Shown in pieces: positions 25,192-35,624 of a DNA stretch of 64,000 nt (positions are counted from its first letter, which is position 1; every line of letters begins with the position of its first letter). The notes under the pieces were generated by a model. The model saw nothing but the letters and a program-made list of their open reading frames with translations, was not told where the DNA came from and did no database searches. Origin of the DNA: Burkholderia diffusa (GTDB taxonomy: Bacteria; Pseudomonadota; Gammaproteobacteria; Burkholderiales; Burkholderiaceae); contig NZ_CABVPN010000025.1 of the NCBI RefSeq assembly GCF_902499115.1, positions 61,605 through 125,604 of the forward strand, given 5' to 3'. The position numbers and the translations under genes are program-made.

Positions 25192-26631
25192 TCAGCCGTG
25201 CCGGATCGCGATCGTCTTCAGCGCGGTGAAGCCGTATAGCGCCTCGAAGCCTTTCTCGCGACCATGCCCCGAGTGGCCGACGCCGCCGAACGGCAGCTCG
25301 ACGCCGCCGCCCGCTCCGTAGTTGTTGACGAAGACCTGCCCCGCGCGCAGGCGGCGCGCGAGACGCAGCTGGCGTGCGCCGTCGCGGGTCCAGATGCCCG
25401 CGACGAGGCCGTACGGCGTGCCGTTCGCGAGCGCAATCGCTTCGTCTTCGTCGACGAAACGCATTGCGGCGAGCACCGGGCCGAACACTTCCTCCTGCGC
25501 GAGGCGGTGCGATGGCGGCACGTCGCGCAGCAGCGCGGGGGGCTGGTAGAAGCCGCTTTCGGGTGCCTCGGCGACGACCTGGCCGTGCGCGGCCATCGGA
25601 ATGCCGTCGTGCTGCGCGTCGGAGAGGAAATCCCATACGCGCTGTTGCTGCTTCGCGTTGATCAGCGGGCCGCAGTCGAGATCCGCGCGGCTCGGGCCGA
25701 CCCGCAGCCCGTTGAAGGCGGTGGCGAGCCGTTCGACGAGCGGCTCGTAGACCGCGCGCTCGATCAGCACGCGGCTGCCGGCCGAGCAGGTCTGCCCGCC
25801 GTTCTGCACGATCGCCGACACGAGCACGGGCAGCGCCGCGTCGAGATCGGCGTCGGCGAACACGATCTGCGGCGACTTGCCGCCGAGCTCGAGCGTGACG
25901 GGGACATGGTTCTCCGCGGCCATCTGCGTGACCAGCTTGCCGGTCGCGGGCGAGCCGGTGAACGAGATGTGGTCGATGCCGGGATGGCGCGCAAGCGCGG
26001 CGCCCGCTTCATGGCCGTAGCCGGTGACGACGTTCAGCGCACCGGAGGGCAGCCCGGCTTCGGCGGCCAGCTCGGCCACGCGCAGCACGGACAGGCACGC
26101 ATCCTCGGCCGGCTTCACGACGCATGCGTTGCCGGCCGCGAGCGCCGCGCCGACGCTGCGCCCGAAGATCTGCATCGGGTAGTTCCACGGCACGATGTGG
26201 CCGGTGACGCCGTGCGGCTCGCGCACCGTCAGCACCGTGTATCCGGCCTGATAGGGGAGGGTCTCGCCGTGCAGCTTGTCGGCGGCGCCCGCGTAGAACT
26301 CGAAGTAGCGTGCGAGCGCGGCTGCGTCGGCACGCGCCTGCTTCAACGGCTTGCCGGTGTCGCGCGCCTCGATCGCGGCGAGTTCCTCGAGGTGGTCGGC
26401 GACGCGCGCGGACAGCCGCATCAGCACGCGGCCGCGCTCGGCGGCGCTCGCCGCGCCCCACGGGCCCGAGAACGCGTCGCGGGCCGCGGCGACCGCGCGC
26501 TCGATGTCGGGCGCGGTGCCGCGCGCGATCGTCGCGAATGGCTGGCCGTCGGACGGGTCGACGACCGGAATCGTCTCCAGTTGCGCGGGCAACGTCCATT
26601 CGCCTGCGATGAAGTGCTTCGCCTCTTCCAT
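25192..26631 (-). CDS. NAD(P)+-dependent aldehyde dehydrogenase
   Basis: Oxidises an aldehyde to an acid; soluble, 479 residues. The catalytic Glu is in VTLELGGKSPQIV (about 249) and the catalytic Cys in NGGQTCSAGSR (about 283). The cofactor loop FTGSPATGKLV and the C-terminal SGHGREKGFEAL motif are present. It resembles betaine/gamma-aminobutyraldehyde-type enzymes, but the substrate is not decided. AGGAGC precedes the ATG. It is the first gene of an operon and its 5' leader would run through the hairpin repeats at 26642-26831. Confidence 0.94.
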   Translation of the reverse strand: MEEAKHFIAGEWTLPAQLETIPVVDPSDGQPFATIARGTAPDIERAVAAARDAFSGPWGAASAAERGRVLMRLSARVADHLEELAAIEARDTGKPLKQARADAAALARYFEFYAGAADKLHGETLPYQAGYTVLTVREPHGVTGHIVPWNYPMQIFGRSVGAALAAGNACVVKPAEDACLSVLRVAELAAEAGLPSGALNVVTGYGHEAGAALARHPGIDHISFTGSPATGKLVTQMAAENHVPVTLELGGKSPQIVFADADLDAALPVLVSAIVQNGGQTCSAGSRVLIERAVYEPLVERLATAFNGLRVGPSRADLDCGPLINAKQQQRVWDFLSDAQHDGIPMAAHGQVVAEAPESGFYQPPALLRDVPPSHRLAQEEVFGPVLAAMRFVDEDEAIALANGTPYGLVAGIWTRDGARQLRLARRLRAGQVFVNNYGAGGGVELPFGGVGHSGHGREKGFEALYGFTALKTIAIRHG

Positions 26632-26641
26632 GCCTGCTCCT

Positions 26642-26870
26642 GTCGACCCGAGTTAGCGCTTTAGCGCTTACTCGGGTCCCATGCTTCGCGGTCGACCCGA
26701 GTTAGCGCTTTAGCGCTTACTCGGGTCCCATGCTTCGCGGTCGATCCGAGTTAGCGCTTCAGTACTTACTCGGGTCCCATGCTTCGCGGTCGATCGGACT
26801 TGGCGTTTCAGCGCTTGGTCCGGTCCCATGCAAATCTGTCGGTGCTTCAGCGGTTACCCGGATCCCATGC
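26642..26870. repeat. 49-bp tandem array of hairpin-forming repeats
   Basis: Three full 49-bp units (26642-26690, 26691-26739, 26740-26788), a diverged fourth (26789-26831) and a decayed fifth (26832-26870) lie head to tail. Each unit has a near-palindrome, CCCGAGTTAGCGCT then TT then AGCGCTTACTCGGG in units 1 and 2, followed by TCCCATGC. In unit 4 the outer arms change on both sides (CGGAC with GTCCG) and still pair. There are no unique spacers, so it is not a CRISPR. It fills the space between the aldehyde dehydrogenase start and ppa. Confidence 0.9.
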
Positions 26871-27041
26871 AACGTCGCCCGTGGTTCGGCGGCCGGACAT
26901 CCGGAACGATTATCGCGCCGATCGTCATCCGGACGCCACCGGTCGATTGGCTATAATGGCGCATTCCCTGCGGGGACGCCCGCGGCGGTGCATCGGCCGC
27001 GGCGCCCTGTCCTGAATTCCCATCGACCAACAGAGAGCGCT

Positions 27042-27569
27042 ATGAGCTTCAATCATGTTCCGGCCGGCAAGGACCTGCCGCACGATTTCAACGTGATCAT
27101 CGAGATCCCCGCGCAAAGCGATCCGGTGAAGTACGAGGCGGACAAGGAGCTGGGTCTCCTCGTCGTCGACCGCTTCATCGGCACGGGCATGCGCTACCCG
27201 GTGAACTACGGCTACATCCCGCAGACGCTGTCGGGCGACGGCGATCCGGTCGACGTGCTGGTGATCACGCCGTTCCCGCTGCTGGCCGGCTCGATCGTGC
27301 GTTCGCGCGTGCTCGGCATGCTGCAGATGACCGACGAGTCGGGCGTCGACGCGAAGCTCGTCGCCGTGCCGCACGACAAGGTCTGCCCGATGACGGCGAA
27401 CCTGAAGTCGATCGACGACGTGCCCGAGTACCTGAAGGACCAGATCAAGCACTTCTTCGAGCAATACAAGGCGCTCGAGAAGGGCAAGTGGGTGAAGGTC
27501 GAAGGCTGGGCCGGCATCGACGCCGCGCACAAGGAAATCGCCGACGGCGCCGCGAACTACAAGAAGTAA
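27042..27569 (+). CDS. ppa: Inorganic pyrophosphatase (family I)
   Basis: Hydrolyses pyrophosphate to phosphate, pulling biosynthetic reactions forward; cytoplasmic, 175 residues as in E. coli. The metal-binding signature DGDPVDVLV (about 66-74) and the catalytic KYEADKELG, YPVNYGYIPQT and DAKLVAVP segments are intact. The start is ATG 27042 (MSFNHVPAGKDLP). It is a single-gene unit with a terminator 40 bp downstream. Confidence 0.97.
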   Translation: MSFNHVPAGKDLPHDFNVIIEIPAQSDPVKYEADKELGLLVVDRFIGTGMRYPVNYGYIPQTLSGDGDPVDVLVITPFPLLAGSIVRSRVLGMLQMTDESGVDAKLVAVPHDKVCPMTANLKSIDDVPEYLKDQIKHFFEQYKALEKGKWVKVEGWAGIDAAHKEIADGAANYKK

Positions 27570-27608
27570 GCCGGCAGGCCGGCCTCGCGGCCGGTTCGTT
27601 CGGAACGC

Positions 27609-27645
27609 AAACCGCGCGTGTCTCCTCAGGAGGCCGCGCGGTTTT
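27609..27645 (+). terminator. Terminator of ppa
   Basis: AAACCGCGCG, a loop of about 17 bases, then CGCGCGGTTTTGTTTT. The same bases are the last codons and stop (27626) of the GIY-YIG gene on the other strand. Confidence 0.8.
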
Positions 27646-28504
27646 GTTTTGCGCGCGGGATGGCGCGTGCGAGGGTTTTCTTGCGGGCCGCAGCGGGCTG
27701 GGCGCCCGCACTTGCCGCAGTCTTCGCACGTTTCGCTTCCGTTGCGCGGCGTGCGGGGGCAACGGGGGGCGCGACGGCCTCGATGATTTCGGCGGCGCCC
27801 CTCCTTGCCGGCGAACGCACGCGCGCCGTGGCGGAAGCAGGGGCGGCGCGTCCGTCCGCGGCGGGCTTGCCGCCGGTTGCCGCCGCTTTCCGTTTCGGCG
27901 ATGCGTTCGTGACCGGCTTGCCCCGTTTTGCCGGCGTGCCGCGTGAGGCGGTCTTTTTCCCTTCCGTGTCGCCGGCGGTCCTGGCACGTTTCAAGGCGAC
28001 CGGCGAGGCTTTTGCCGACGTTGGTGCCGTTGCGGCTCGTGCGTGCTTCGGGGTTTTCGCGGCCCCGGGCTTTTTTCCGGCAGTTTCGCTCTTCGCGGCT
28101 TTATCGCGAGCCTCTCTGGTCTCGGCCGGCTCGTTCGCAATGTCGGCGCGCTTCGCCTTCACCTTCACCTTCTTCCTTCCGCGTGTGCCGTCCTGCGGCT
28201 CGGCGGCGTCGACGTTTCCGTCGAGCGACATCCCGGCCGGCAACACCGATTCGAGCGTCCTGATCCCGGCCGCCAGCTCGCGTTTCTGCGCGGCCGTGAG
28301 CCGCTTCACCCAGTACTCGGCGCGCGATGCAATCGAACGGTCGGGTAGCGGGAACGATGCGAGCACGGCGCGCGGCTTGCGCGAGCGCGTATAGCGCGCG
28401 CCCTTGCCGGACGCATGCTCGTCGAAGCGCGCGGCGACGTCGGTCGTGATACCCGTGTAGACGCTGTCATCGGCGCACTCGATCAGATACAGAAACCAGG
28501 ACAT
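27626..28504 (-). CDS. GIY-YIG nuclease-like protein with histone-H1-like basic tail
   Basis: 292 residues. The first 80 are a UPF0213/YhbQ-type GIY-YIG domain: FLYLIECADDSVYTGITTD holds the two motif halves (YLI and YTG), followed by the conserved Arg and GARYTRSRKPRAV. The remaining 190 or so residues are almost entirely Ala, Lys, Arg, Pro and Thr (for example KTASRGTPAKRGKP), like bacterial H1-type DNA-binding tails. Ordinary YhbQ proteins end near 100 residues. The domain suggests DNA binding or nicking; no substrate is known here. The 3' end of the coding region overlaps the ppa terminator. Confidence 0.82.
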   Translation of the reverse strand: MSWFLYLIECADDSVYTGITTDVAARFDEHASGKGARYTRSRKPRAVLASFPLPDRSIASRAEYWVKRLTAAQKRELAAGIRTLESVLPAGMSLDGNVDAAEPQDGTRGRKKVKVKAKRADIANEPAETREARDKAAKSETAGKKPGAAKTPKHARAATAPTSAKASPVALKRARTAGDTEGKKTASRGTPAKRGKPVTNASPKRKAAATGGKPAADGRAAPASATARVRSPARRGAAEIIEAVAPPVAPARRATEAKRAKTAASAGAQPAAARKKTLARAIPRAKQNRAAS

Positions 28505-28581
28505 GGGAAGGCGGCGGGATGCGAAGCCGTCAGTGTCTCAGAAATGGCGTACGTCAACGCCACCGATCGCCGTGACCGTCG

Positions 28582-28789
28582 CGCAAGCGGCTCGTCGGCT
28601 GGATGAAGATTGCGCTGCAGCCGGGCGAGGCGCGCACCGTCAGCATCGCGGTGCCGGCGCAGCGCTTCGCGGTCCGGGATGCGAATGCGCACGCGTGGCG
28701 GATCGGTGCAGGCTTACGGGCTGTCGGCGGCCGCGTCGTCGCGCGACCCGCGGGCGGTGTCGCAGACGGTGACGCACGTCGCGCACTGA
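28582..28789 (+). pseudogene. Remnant: C-terminal Fn3-like end of a GH3 beta-glucosidase
   Basis: The frame reads RKRLVGWMKIALQPGEARTV, then VRDANAHAWRIG. This matches the closing fibronectin-III-like domain of family 3 glycosidases (pattern of P-K-x-L-x-G-F, L-x-P-G-E, and the final H-W). After a shift of one base it continues as AYGLSAAASSRDPRAVSQTV to a stop at 28789, which matches the S-S-R-D end of the family. So a frameshifted 70-codon tail survives and the catalytic domains are gone. It occupies the otherwise empty interval 28505-28828. Confidence 0.65.
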
Positions 28790-28828
28790 AGAGGACGGGC
28801 AGATGGTCGCTGTGCCGGTGTGCCGATG

Positions 28829-30010
28829 CTACCCGGCGCCCCGCCGAAACGGATCGTGTTCGCGCAGCTCGTCGACGTACGCGTGGATATGCTCGGTCTC
28901 GCGTTCGAGAAAGCGCGCGACCGCATCGGAGAACGCCGGATGCGCGAGCCAGTGCGCGGAATGCGTGACGGTCGGCAGGAAGCCGCGCGCGAGCTTGTGC
29001 TCGCCCTGCGCACCGCCCTCGAACGTGTCGAGCCCGGCCTCGATGCAGAACTCGAGCAACTGGTAGTAGGCAGTTTCGAAATGCAGGCAGGGCACGTGTT
29101 CGAGCGCGCCCCAGTAGCGGCCGTACAGCGTGCCGCCGATGCCGTTCGCGCCGCGCCGGTACACGGCGAGCGAGCTCGCGATCGGCTTGCCGTCGGCCTC
29201 GGCGATCACGAGCAGCAGGTTCTCCGGCATCGTCGCGCCGATCGCGCGGAAGAAGTCGAGGTTCAGGTACGGGCTCGAATAGTGCTCGCGGTAGGTCTGC
29301 CGGTAGCAGCGCGTGAAGAAGCGCCAGTCGGCGTCGGTGATCTGCTCGCCGGCGAGCCGCCGGAACGTGACACCGGCATCGCGCACCTTGCGCCGTTCCG
29401 CGCGGATGTTCTTGCGCTTCTTCTGCTCGAGCGTGCCGAGGAAGTCGTCGAAGTCGCGATAGCCGTCGTTGAGCCAGTGGAACTGCACGCCTTCGCGCAG
29501 CATCATCCCCATCGATTCGAGCAGCCGCGCTTCGTCGCCGGTCGGGAACAGCACGTGCAGCGACGACACGTCGCTCTGCTCGGCGAACGCCAGCAGCGTG
29601 GCCGCGAGCCGGCGGCGTGCGTCGTCGTCGGCGGCGAGCAGGCGCGTGCCCTGCACGGGCGTGAACGGCACCGCGCACAGCAGCTTCGGGTAATAGGGCA
29701 GGTTGTTGCGCTGGTACGCGTCGGCCCACGCCCAGTCGAACACGTATTCTCCGTACGAATGCTGTTTCGCGTAGACGGGGGCGGCGGCCGCGAGCCGGCC
29801 CGTGCGCGCGTCGGTCAACGTGACGAAGTGCGGCGACCAGCCGGTGTCGTCGACCGCGCAGCGCGCGACGTGCAGCGCGTCGAGGAATTCGTGGCGCAGG
29901 AACGGCGTCGGCTGCGCGTCGCGCTCGAGCAGCGCGTTCCATTCGTCGGCCGGCACCTCCGCGGGGGACGACAGGATGCCCGTGCGATAATCGATGCGTT
30001 CGTGTTTCAA
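28829..30010 (-). CDS. GNAT/FemAB-like protein of the COG3146 family
   Basis: 393 residues, the usual length for the COG3146 (DUF482) family of putative acyltransferases. Typical markers are the N-terminal WNALLERDAQPTPFLRHEFL, the central KKRKNIRAERRKV, and the C-terminal GLDTFEGGAQGEHKLARGFLPT. No signal peptide or membrane span is seen, so it is probably cytoplasmic. The family is described as related to FemAB/GNAT peptidoglycan aminoacyltransferases; the substrate is unknown. It is divergent from nadE with 109 bp between the starts. Confidence 0.88.
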   Translation of the reverse strand: MKHERIDYRTGILSSPAEVPADEWNALLERDAQPTPFLRHEFLDALHVARCAVDDTGWSPHFVTLTDARTGRLAAAAPVYAKQHSYGEYVFDWAWADAYQRNNLPYYPKLLCAVPFTPVQGTRLLAADDDARRRLAATLLAFAEQSDVSSLHVLFPTGDEARLLESMGMMLREGVQFHWLNDGYRDFDDFLGTLEQKKRKNIRAERRKVRDAGVTFRRLAGEQITDADWRFFTRCYRQTYREHYSSPYLNLDFFRAIGATMPENLLLVIAEADGKPIASSLAVYRRGANGIGGTLYGRYWGALEHVPCLHFETAYYQLLEFCIEAGLDTFEGGAQGEHKLARGFLPTVTHSAHWLAHPAFSDAVARFLERETEHIHAYVDELREHDPFRRGAG

Positions 30011-30119
30011 GCGTGAATCCGTACTGTTGGATGCCGCCGGATGCGTGCCGCCGTGGCCCGCGTCCGGGACGATTTCGTCAGCCGTTCAGGGCGCGCCACC
30101 GGGCTGCGCCAATCCCGTC

Positions 30120-31841
<1,722 letters not shown>

Positions 31842-31924
31842 GCCGTGCTGGGCCGTACGCGGCCGGCCGGCTTACAATCGGGATCGCGATTTTGCATCCA
31901 AACGAGCATTGAGGGACAACCATC

Positions 31925-32263
31925 ATGAAACGCATCACCGCCATCATCAAGCCGTTCAAGCTGGACGAAGTCCGCGAAGCGCTCGCCGAAGTGGGCCTCA
32001 CCGGCCTGACCGTGACGGAAGTGAAGGGCTTTGGCCGCCAGAAAGGGCACACCGAGCTGTATCGCGGCGCCGAATACGTGGTCGACTTCCTGCCGAAGAT
32101 GAAGATCGAGGTGGTCGTCGCGGAAGCGCAGGTCGACCAGGTGATCGATGCGGTGATCGGCGCGGCGCGCACGGGCAAGATCGGCGACGGCAAGATCTTC
32201 GTGTCGGACGTCGAGCGCGTGATCCGCATCCGCACCGGCGAAGAGAACGAAGCGGCGGTCTGA
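31925..32263 (+). CDS. glnB: Nitrogen regulatory protein P-II (GlnB/GlnK)
   Basis: Trimeric signalling protein of 112 residues that senses 2-oxoglutarate and ATP/ADP and controls glutamine synthetase and the NtrB/C system. The T-loop with the uridylylated Tyr51 is intact (YRGAEYVVDFLPK), as are the B-loop (AARTGKIGDGKIF) and the C-terminal IRIRTGEENEAAV. Because no amtB follows, glnB is a better guess than glnK. The order nadE-glnB suggests one unit joining two glutamine-linked functions. Confidence 0.92.
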   Translation: MKRITAIIKPFKLDEVREALAEVGLTGLTVTEVKGFGRQKGHTELYRGAEYVVDFLPKMKIEVVVAEAQVDQVIDAVIGAARTGKIGDGKIFVSDVERVIRIRTGEENEAAV

Positions 32264-32305
32264 GCGCCGCTTCGGGCCGTGGATCGCTCGATCCCGGCTC
32301 GCCAA

Positions 32306-32343
32306 TAAAAAACGGTGCGGATACCCGGGTGGGTACCGCACCG
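32306..32343 (-). terminator. Terminator of the porin gene
   Basis: On the minus strand CGGTGCGGTACCC pairs with GGGTATCCGCACCG and is followed by TTTTTT. It is 62 bp downstream of the porin stop and may also stop glnB transcription. Confidence 0.85.
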
Positions 32344-32404
32344 ATACGCGCCTCTCGCAGCAGCGTGGAAAGTGTTGTCGAATCGTTCTCTGGACGGCGC
32401 CTGA

Positions 32405-33481
32405 TCAGAACAGGTGCTGGATGCCGGCGTAGACGCCGGTCTGGCTGCCGCCCGGATGCGGGTTGCCCGTCGAGACGGCCGTGCCGGCGCCGTTCGCGTT
32501 CAGGCCGAAGTTGGCCGTCGAGCTGTTGCGCACCGTCGCGACCTGCACGTCGAACAGCGTGCGCTTCGAAATGTTGTACGAGCCGCCGACCGTGTAGATG
32601 TTCGCGTTGCCGCCGCCGTGGTTGGCGTTCACGTGGTACACGGCCGCGATCAGCGCTGCCGCCGGCGTTGCCTGCCACGTCACGCCACCCCAGACCTGCT
32701 GGGTGCCGGTGATGCCGTTGTTGACGGCCGGGCCGCCGCTGCCGTCCGCGTGCGACGACTGGTAGGCCGCCTGCACCTTGAACTGGCCGAGGAACACGTT
32801 CACGCCCGCAAAGTATTCACGCGAGTAGTTGAACACGTCCGAGAAGCGGCCGTTGCTGTCGCGCGTTTCGTCGTAGATGCCGCGCAACTGGAACAGCGAG
32901 TTCGTGTAGGTAACCTGCGCGCCGGCTGCACGACCCGGCTGGCCGGCCGTCGTGTTGCCGTTGAAGCTGGTCGAGTTCGAGAACGCGAACTGGCCGTAGA
33001 AGTCGAAGCCGTAGAACTGCGGCGACTGGTACGACACGTTGTTGCTGGTCTTGTTCCAGTTGCGGCCGCGCACGAGCGATGCCGACGACCAGCTCGACTG
33101 GCCCAGCGGATCGAAGTCCCACACGCCGTTGGCGATCGCGAGTTCGCGACCCAGCAGCAGCGTACCGTAGCGGTCGTTCGAAATGCCGACGGTCGCGAAA
33201 CGATCCCAGATCGAGCCGCTGAAGCCGCCCGTCATCGTGTTGAACGCGCCTTCGAGGTGGAACAGGACCTTATTGCCGCCGCCGATGTCCTCGCTGCCCT
33301 TCAAGCCCCACAGGCTCGTGCCCCAGTCGCCGCTTTCCGCGCGCACTTGGTGGCCATTCTGCAGGCCGTTCAAGTACTCGATGCCGGCATCCAGACGGCC
33401 ATACAGCGTGACGCTGCTCTGCGCGTGCGCCGTAACCACCCCAGCAGCCATCAGCGCGGCCGCGACCAAAGCTTTCTTCAT
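32405..33481 (-). CDS. General porin, Gram_neg_porin family (Burkholderia type)
   Basis: Trimeric outer-membrane channel of 358 residues. A signal peptide ends VVTAHAQ, and the mature protein starts SSVTLYGRLDAGIEYLNG, the typical opening of beta-proteobacterial porins. The C-terminus YAGIQHLF ends in the Phe needed for BAM recognition. The loop-3 region near GFSGSIWDRFATVGI is present. ATG 33481 is preferred over the adjacent ATG 33484 because GGAGGAG then lies at the usual distance. The leader upstream is strongly structured (33518-33590). Confidence 0.94.
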   Translation of the reverse strand: MKKALVAAALMAAGVVTAHAQSSVTLYGRLDAGIEYLNGLQNGHQVRAESGDWGTSLWGLKGSEDIGGGNKVLFHLEGAFNTMTGGFSGSIWDRFATVGISNDRYGTLLLGRELAIANGVWDFDPLGQSSWSSASLVRGRNWNKTSNNVSYQSPQFYGFDFYGQFAFSNSTSFNGNTTAGQPGRAAGAQVTYTNSLFQLRGIYDETRDSNGRFSDVFNYSREYFAGVNVFLGQFKVQAAYQSSHADGSGGPAVNNGITGTQQVWGGVTWQATPAAALIAAVYHVNANHGGGNANIYTVGGSYNISKRTLFDVQVATVRNSSTANFGLNANGAGTAVSTGNPHPGGSQTGVYAGIQHLF

Positions 33482-34058
33482 CATCTCCTCCATACCCTGT
33501 CAAAAAGTCAACCCAGACTGCACGAGATGCCCGGAGCAGCGAGCGCCGGGCAAAAGCGAAAAGCGGGATAACCAGGGAGACCTCGTGCAGGGCCGGTAAG
33601 CGCGGCACGCGGGCAAGCGGACGGAAAACCGTTGAGCGGTCCCGCGCGGCCGGGTCGGCTTGCGGGGTCTCCTTGTTGTGTCGTGAAGCTAAACTACATT
33701 TCACGAACTTCGTTTTGCTACTTTGGTTACTAATTTAGCAAAAATACAATTTTGTGGCGACGGAAATCGTTGTTTGACTAACACGTGTCGCCAATTTGCC
33801 ATGCAACACGGTGCGCGGCGGGCATCGCGGAGCCGGTCGATTACCGGAAAACCCTTGTCCGGCAAGGCAGACATGGATTCCGCGGCGATGGGTCAAGGAT
33901 TGCCACTATTGACGTTGCCGGAGCGCGAGCGTAAGCACGGAAGCGACAAAATTGGTAAGTATTTCGTAATAAGTAGGCGGCGGCCTGCTGCGGCCGGCGT
34001 GATGCCGGAAACGGTCGGGCGGCAGGGTGGCAGCGCCCGTCGTACAAGCGTTTCCGAC
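33482..34058. other. Porin leader and promoter region
   Basis: No gene is supported in this 577-bp interval. Bases 33518-33590 form a long-range stem in the porin leader (CTGCACGAG with CTCGTGCAG) enclosing a second hairpin (GCCCGG with CCGGGC at 33529-33551). Bases 33690-33790 are unusually AT-rich for this genome and probably hold the porin promoter and its regulator sites. The remaining 33800-34058 shows no clear structure. Confidence 0.6.
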
Positions 34059-34991
34059 TCAACCTTGCTCGGGCCGTGCGGCGAGCAATTGCGCGTGAAG
34101 CCATCGGTGCGCGTCGCTGCGCGCGTGCTTCGCGTGCGAGTAGACCTTCACCGTGTAGCGCGGGATCTCGAACGGCGCGGGGAAGATGCGGATCGGCGCC
34201 GCGTGGCGCAGCGCCTGCGCGGCACGGTTCGGCACCGTCATCAGGAGTGCCGATTCCGCGATCACGAACGGTGCGGCCAGCACGCTCGGCAACTGCACGG
34301 CGACCTGCCGTGCGAGGCCGAGGCGGTCGAGCACGTAGTCGATGACGCCGCGCGACTCGTTCCACGGCGTGACGACCACGTGGCGTGCCGCGAGGTACTG
34401 GTCGAGCGTCAGGCGCCGGTGGATGTCGGGATGCGTGGCGCTCGCGATCACGATGTAGTCGTCCGAGAACCAGTCGAAATCCTCGATACCCGGCGCGTCT
34501 GCGGCCGACTCCTCGTGATAGCCGAGCGCGAAGTCGATCCGGCCGGCCGCGAGTTCGTCGATCGAAATCTTGCGGTCGGAGTGGACGACGCGGATCCGCA
34601 GCCGCGGCGCGACCTGCTCGATGCGCGCGAGCAACGCCGGCAGCACGGCGAATGCCGTGTAGTCGCTCGCGGCGAACACGAACGTATGGTCACTTTGCGC
34701 GGGATCGAAGCGGCGTGCGCGGGCGAGCCCCCTCGACATCGTGTCGAGCGCATCGCCGGCCCAGGTGGCGATGTCGTCGGCGCGCACGGTCGGCTGCATC
34801 TCGTTGCCGAGCCGCACAAACAGCGCATCGCCGATCGCGTCGCGCAGCCGGGCGAGCGCGTGGCTCAGCGCGGACGGGCTCATCGCCAGCTCGTGCGCGG
34901 CCGCGGCGACCGACCGGTGGCGGTACAGCGCGTCGAACGCGAGCAGCAGGTTCAGGTCGAGACGGCGCAGGTCGGGATGCATCATGTTCAT
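34059..34991 (-). CDS. LysR-family transcriptional regulator
   Basis: About 310 residues. The N-terminal winged helix is clear: LRRLDLNLLLAFDALYRHRS, then MSPSALSHALARLRDAIGD. The C-terminal effector domain (about 95-300) is of the NodD/LinR-like class seen in LysR proteins starting with a DLNLL motif. The start is uncertain among three close ATGs (34991, 34985, 34982). The gene is divergent from a GNAT gene 130 bp away, but the target and inducer are unknown. Confidence 0.92.
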   Translation of the reverse strand: MNMMHPDLRRLDLNLLLAFDALYRHRSVAAAAHELAMSPSALSHALARLRDAIGDALFVRLGNEMQPTVRADDIATWAGDALDTMSRGLARARRFDPAQSDHTFVFAASDYTAFAVLPALLARIEQVAPRLRIRVVHSDRKISIDELAAGRIDFALGYHEESAADAPGIEDFDWFSDDYIVIASATHPDIHRRLTLDQYLAARHVVVTPWNESRGVIDYVLDRLGLARQVAVQLPSVLAAPFVIAESALLMTVPNRAAQALRHAAPIRIFPAPFEIPRYTVKVYSHAKHARSDAHRWLHAQLLAARPEQG

Positions 34992-35121
34992 GTCAGGATG
35001 AAGAAACTGCACTTCCTGCAGTTGAGCCGTGAACGTAGCATGTCGATCTGTCCGACGCCAGGCGCGCTTGCGCGGGTGCCGCATTCCGTTTTCAATCCGG
35101 GCCGAAGGAGGGCTCCCCACC

Positions 35122-35619
35122 GTGCAAATCGACATTCGTTCCGCCACCGTCGCCGACGTGCCGCAAATCCTGCGTTTCATCACCGAGCTGGCCATCTACG
35201 AGAAGGCGGAGCATGAAGTGGTCGCGACGCCCGCGTCGCTCGAGCGCAGCCTGTTCGGCGAAGGGTCGCCCGCGCGCGCGCTGATCTGCGAGGTCGACGG
35301 CGAGCCGGCCGGCTTCGCCGTGTATTTCTTCTCGTATTCGACGTGGCTCGCCCGGCAGGGGCTCTATCTCGAGGATCTGTACGTGTCGCCGCGCTTTCGC
35401 GGCGCGGGTGCCGGGCTGCGGCTGCTGAAGGCGCTCGCGCGCATCGCCGTGGACACCGGATGCGGGCGCTTCGAATGGAGCGTGCTCGACTGGAACGAGC
35501 CGGCGATCCGTTTCTACGAGAGCGTCGGCGCCGCGCCGCAGAGCGAATGGGTGCGTTACCGGCTCGCGGGCGATGAACTGCGCGCATTCGCCGACAGCGA
35601 ACCGGTGAGCGCCGCGTAA
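35122..35619 (+). CDS. GNAT-family N-acetyltransferase (GTG start)
   Basis: 165 residues forming one acetyltransferase domain. The acetyl-CoA loop is RGAGAGLRLLKAL (about 94-106), preceded by LYLEDLYVSPRF and followed by WNEPAIRFYESVGA. This pattern resembles the diamine/spermidine N-acetyltransferase branch. The GTG at 35122 is chosen because AAGGAGG lies ten bases upstream and the family N-terminus begins IRSATVADVPQIL. The substrate is unknown. Confidence 0.9.
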   Translation: MQIDIRSATVADVPQILRFITELAIYEKAEHEVVATPASLERSLFGEGSPARALICEVDGEPAGFAVYFFSYSTWLARQGLYLEDLYVSPRFRGAGAGLRLLKALARIAVDTGCGRFEWSVLDWNEPAIRFYESVGAAPQSEWVRYRLAGDELRAFADSEPVSAA

Positions 35620-35624
35620 ACGCA

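Noticed and set aside
26642..26870. Tandem repeats as a CRISPR array
   Set aside because: Units are contiguous with no unique spacers, and no cas genes are present.
33841..34365. A minus-strand frame in the porin-LysR intergenic region
   Set aside because: It overlaps LysR in another frame, is Arg/Pro-rich and shows no domain.
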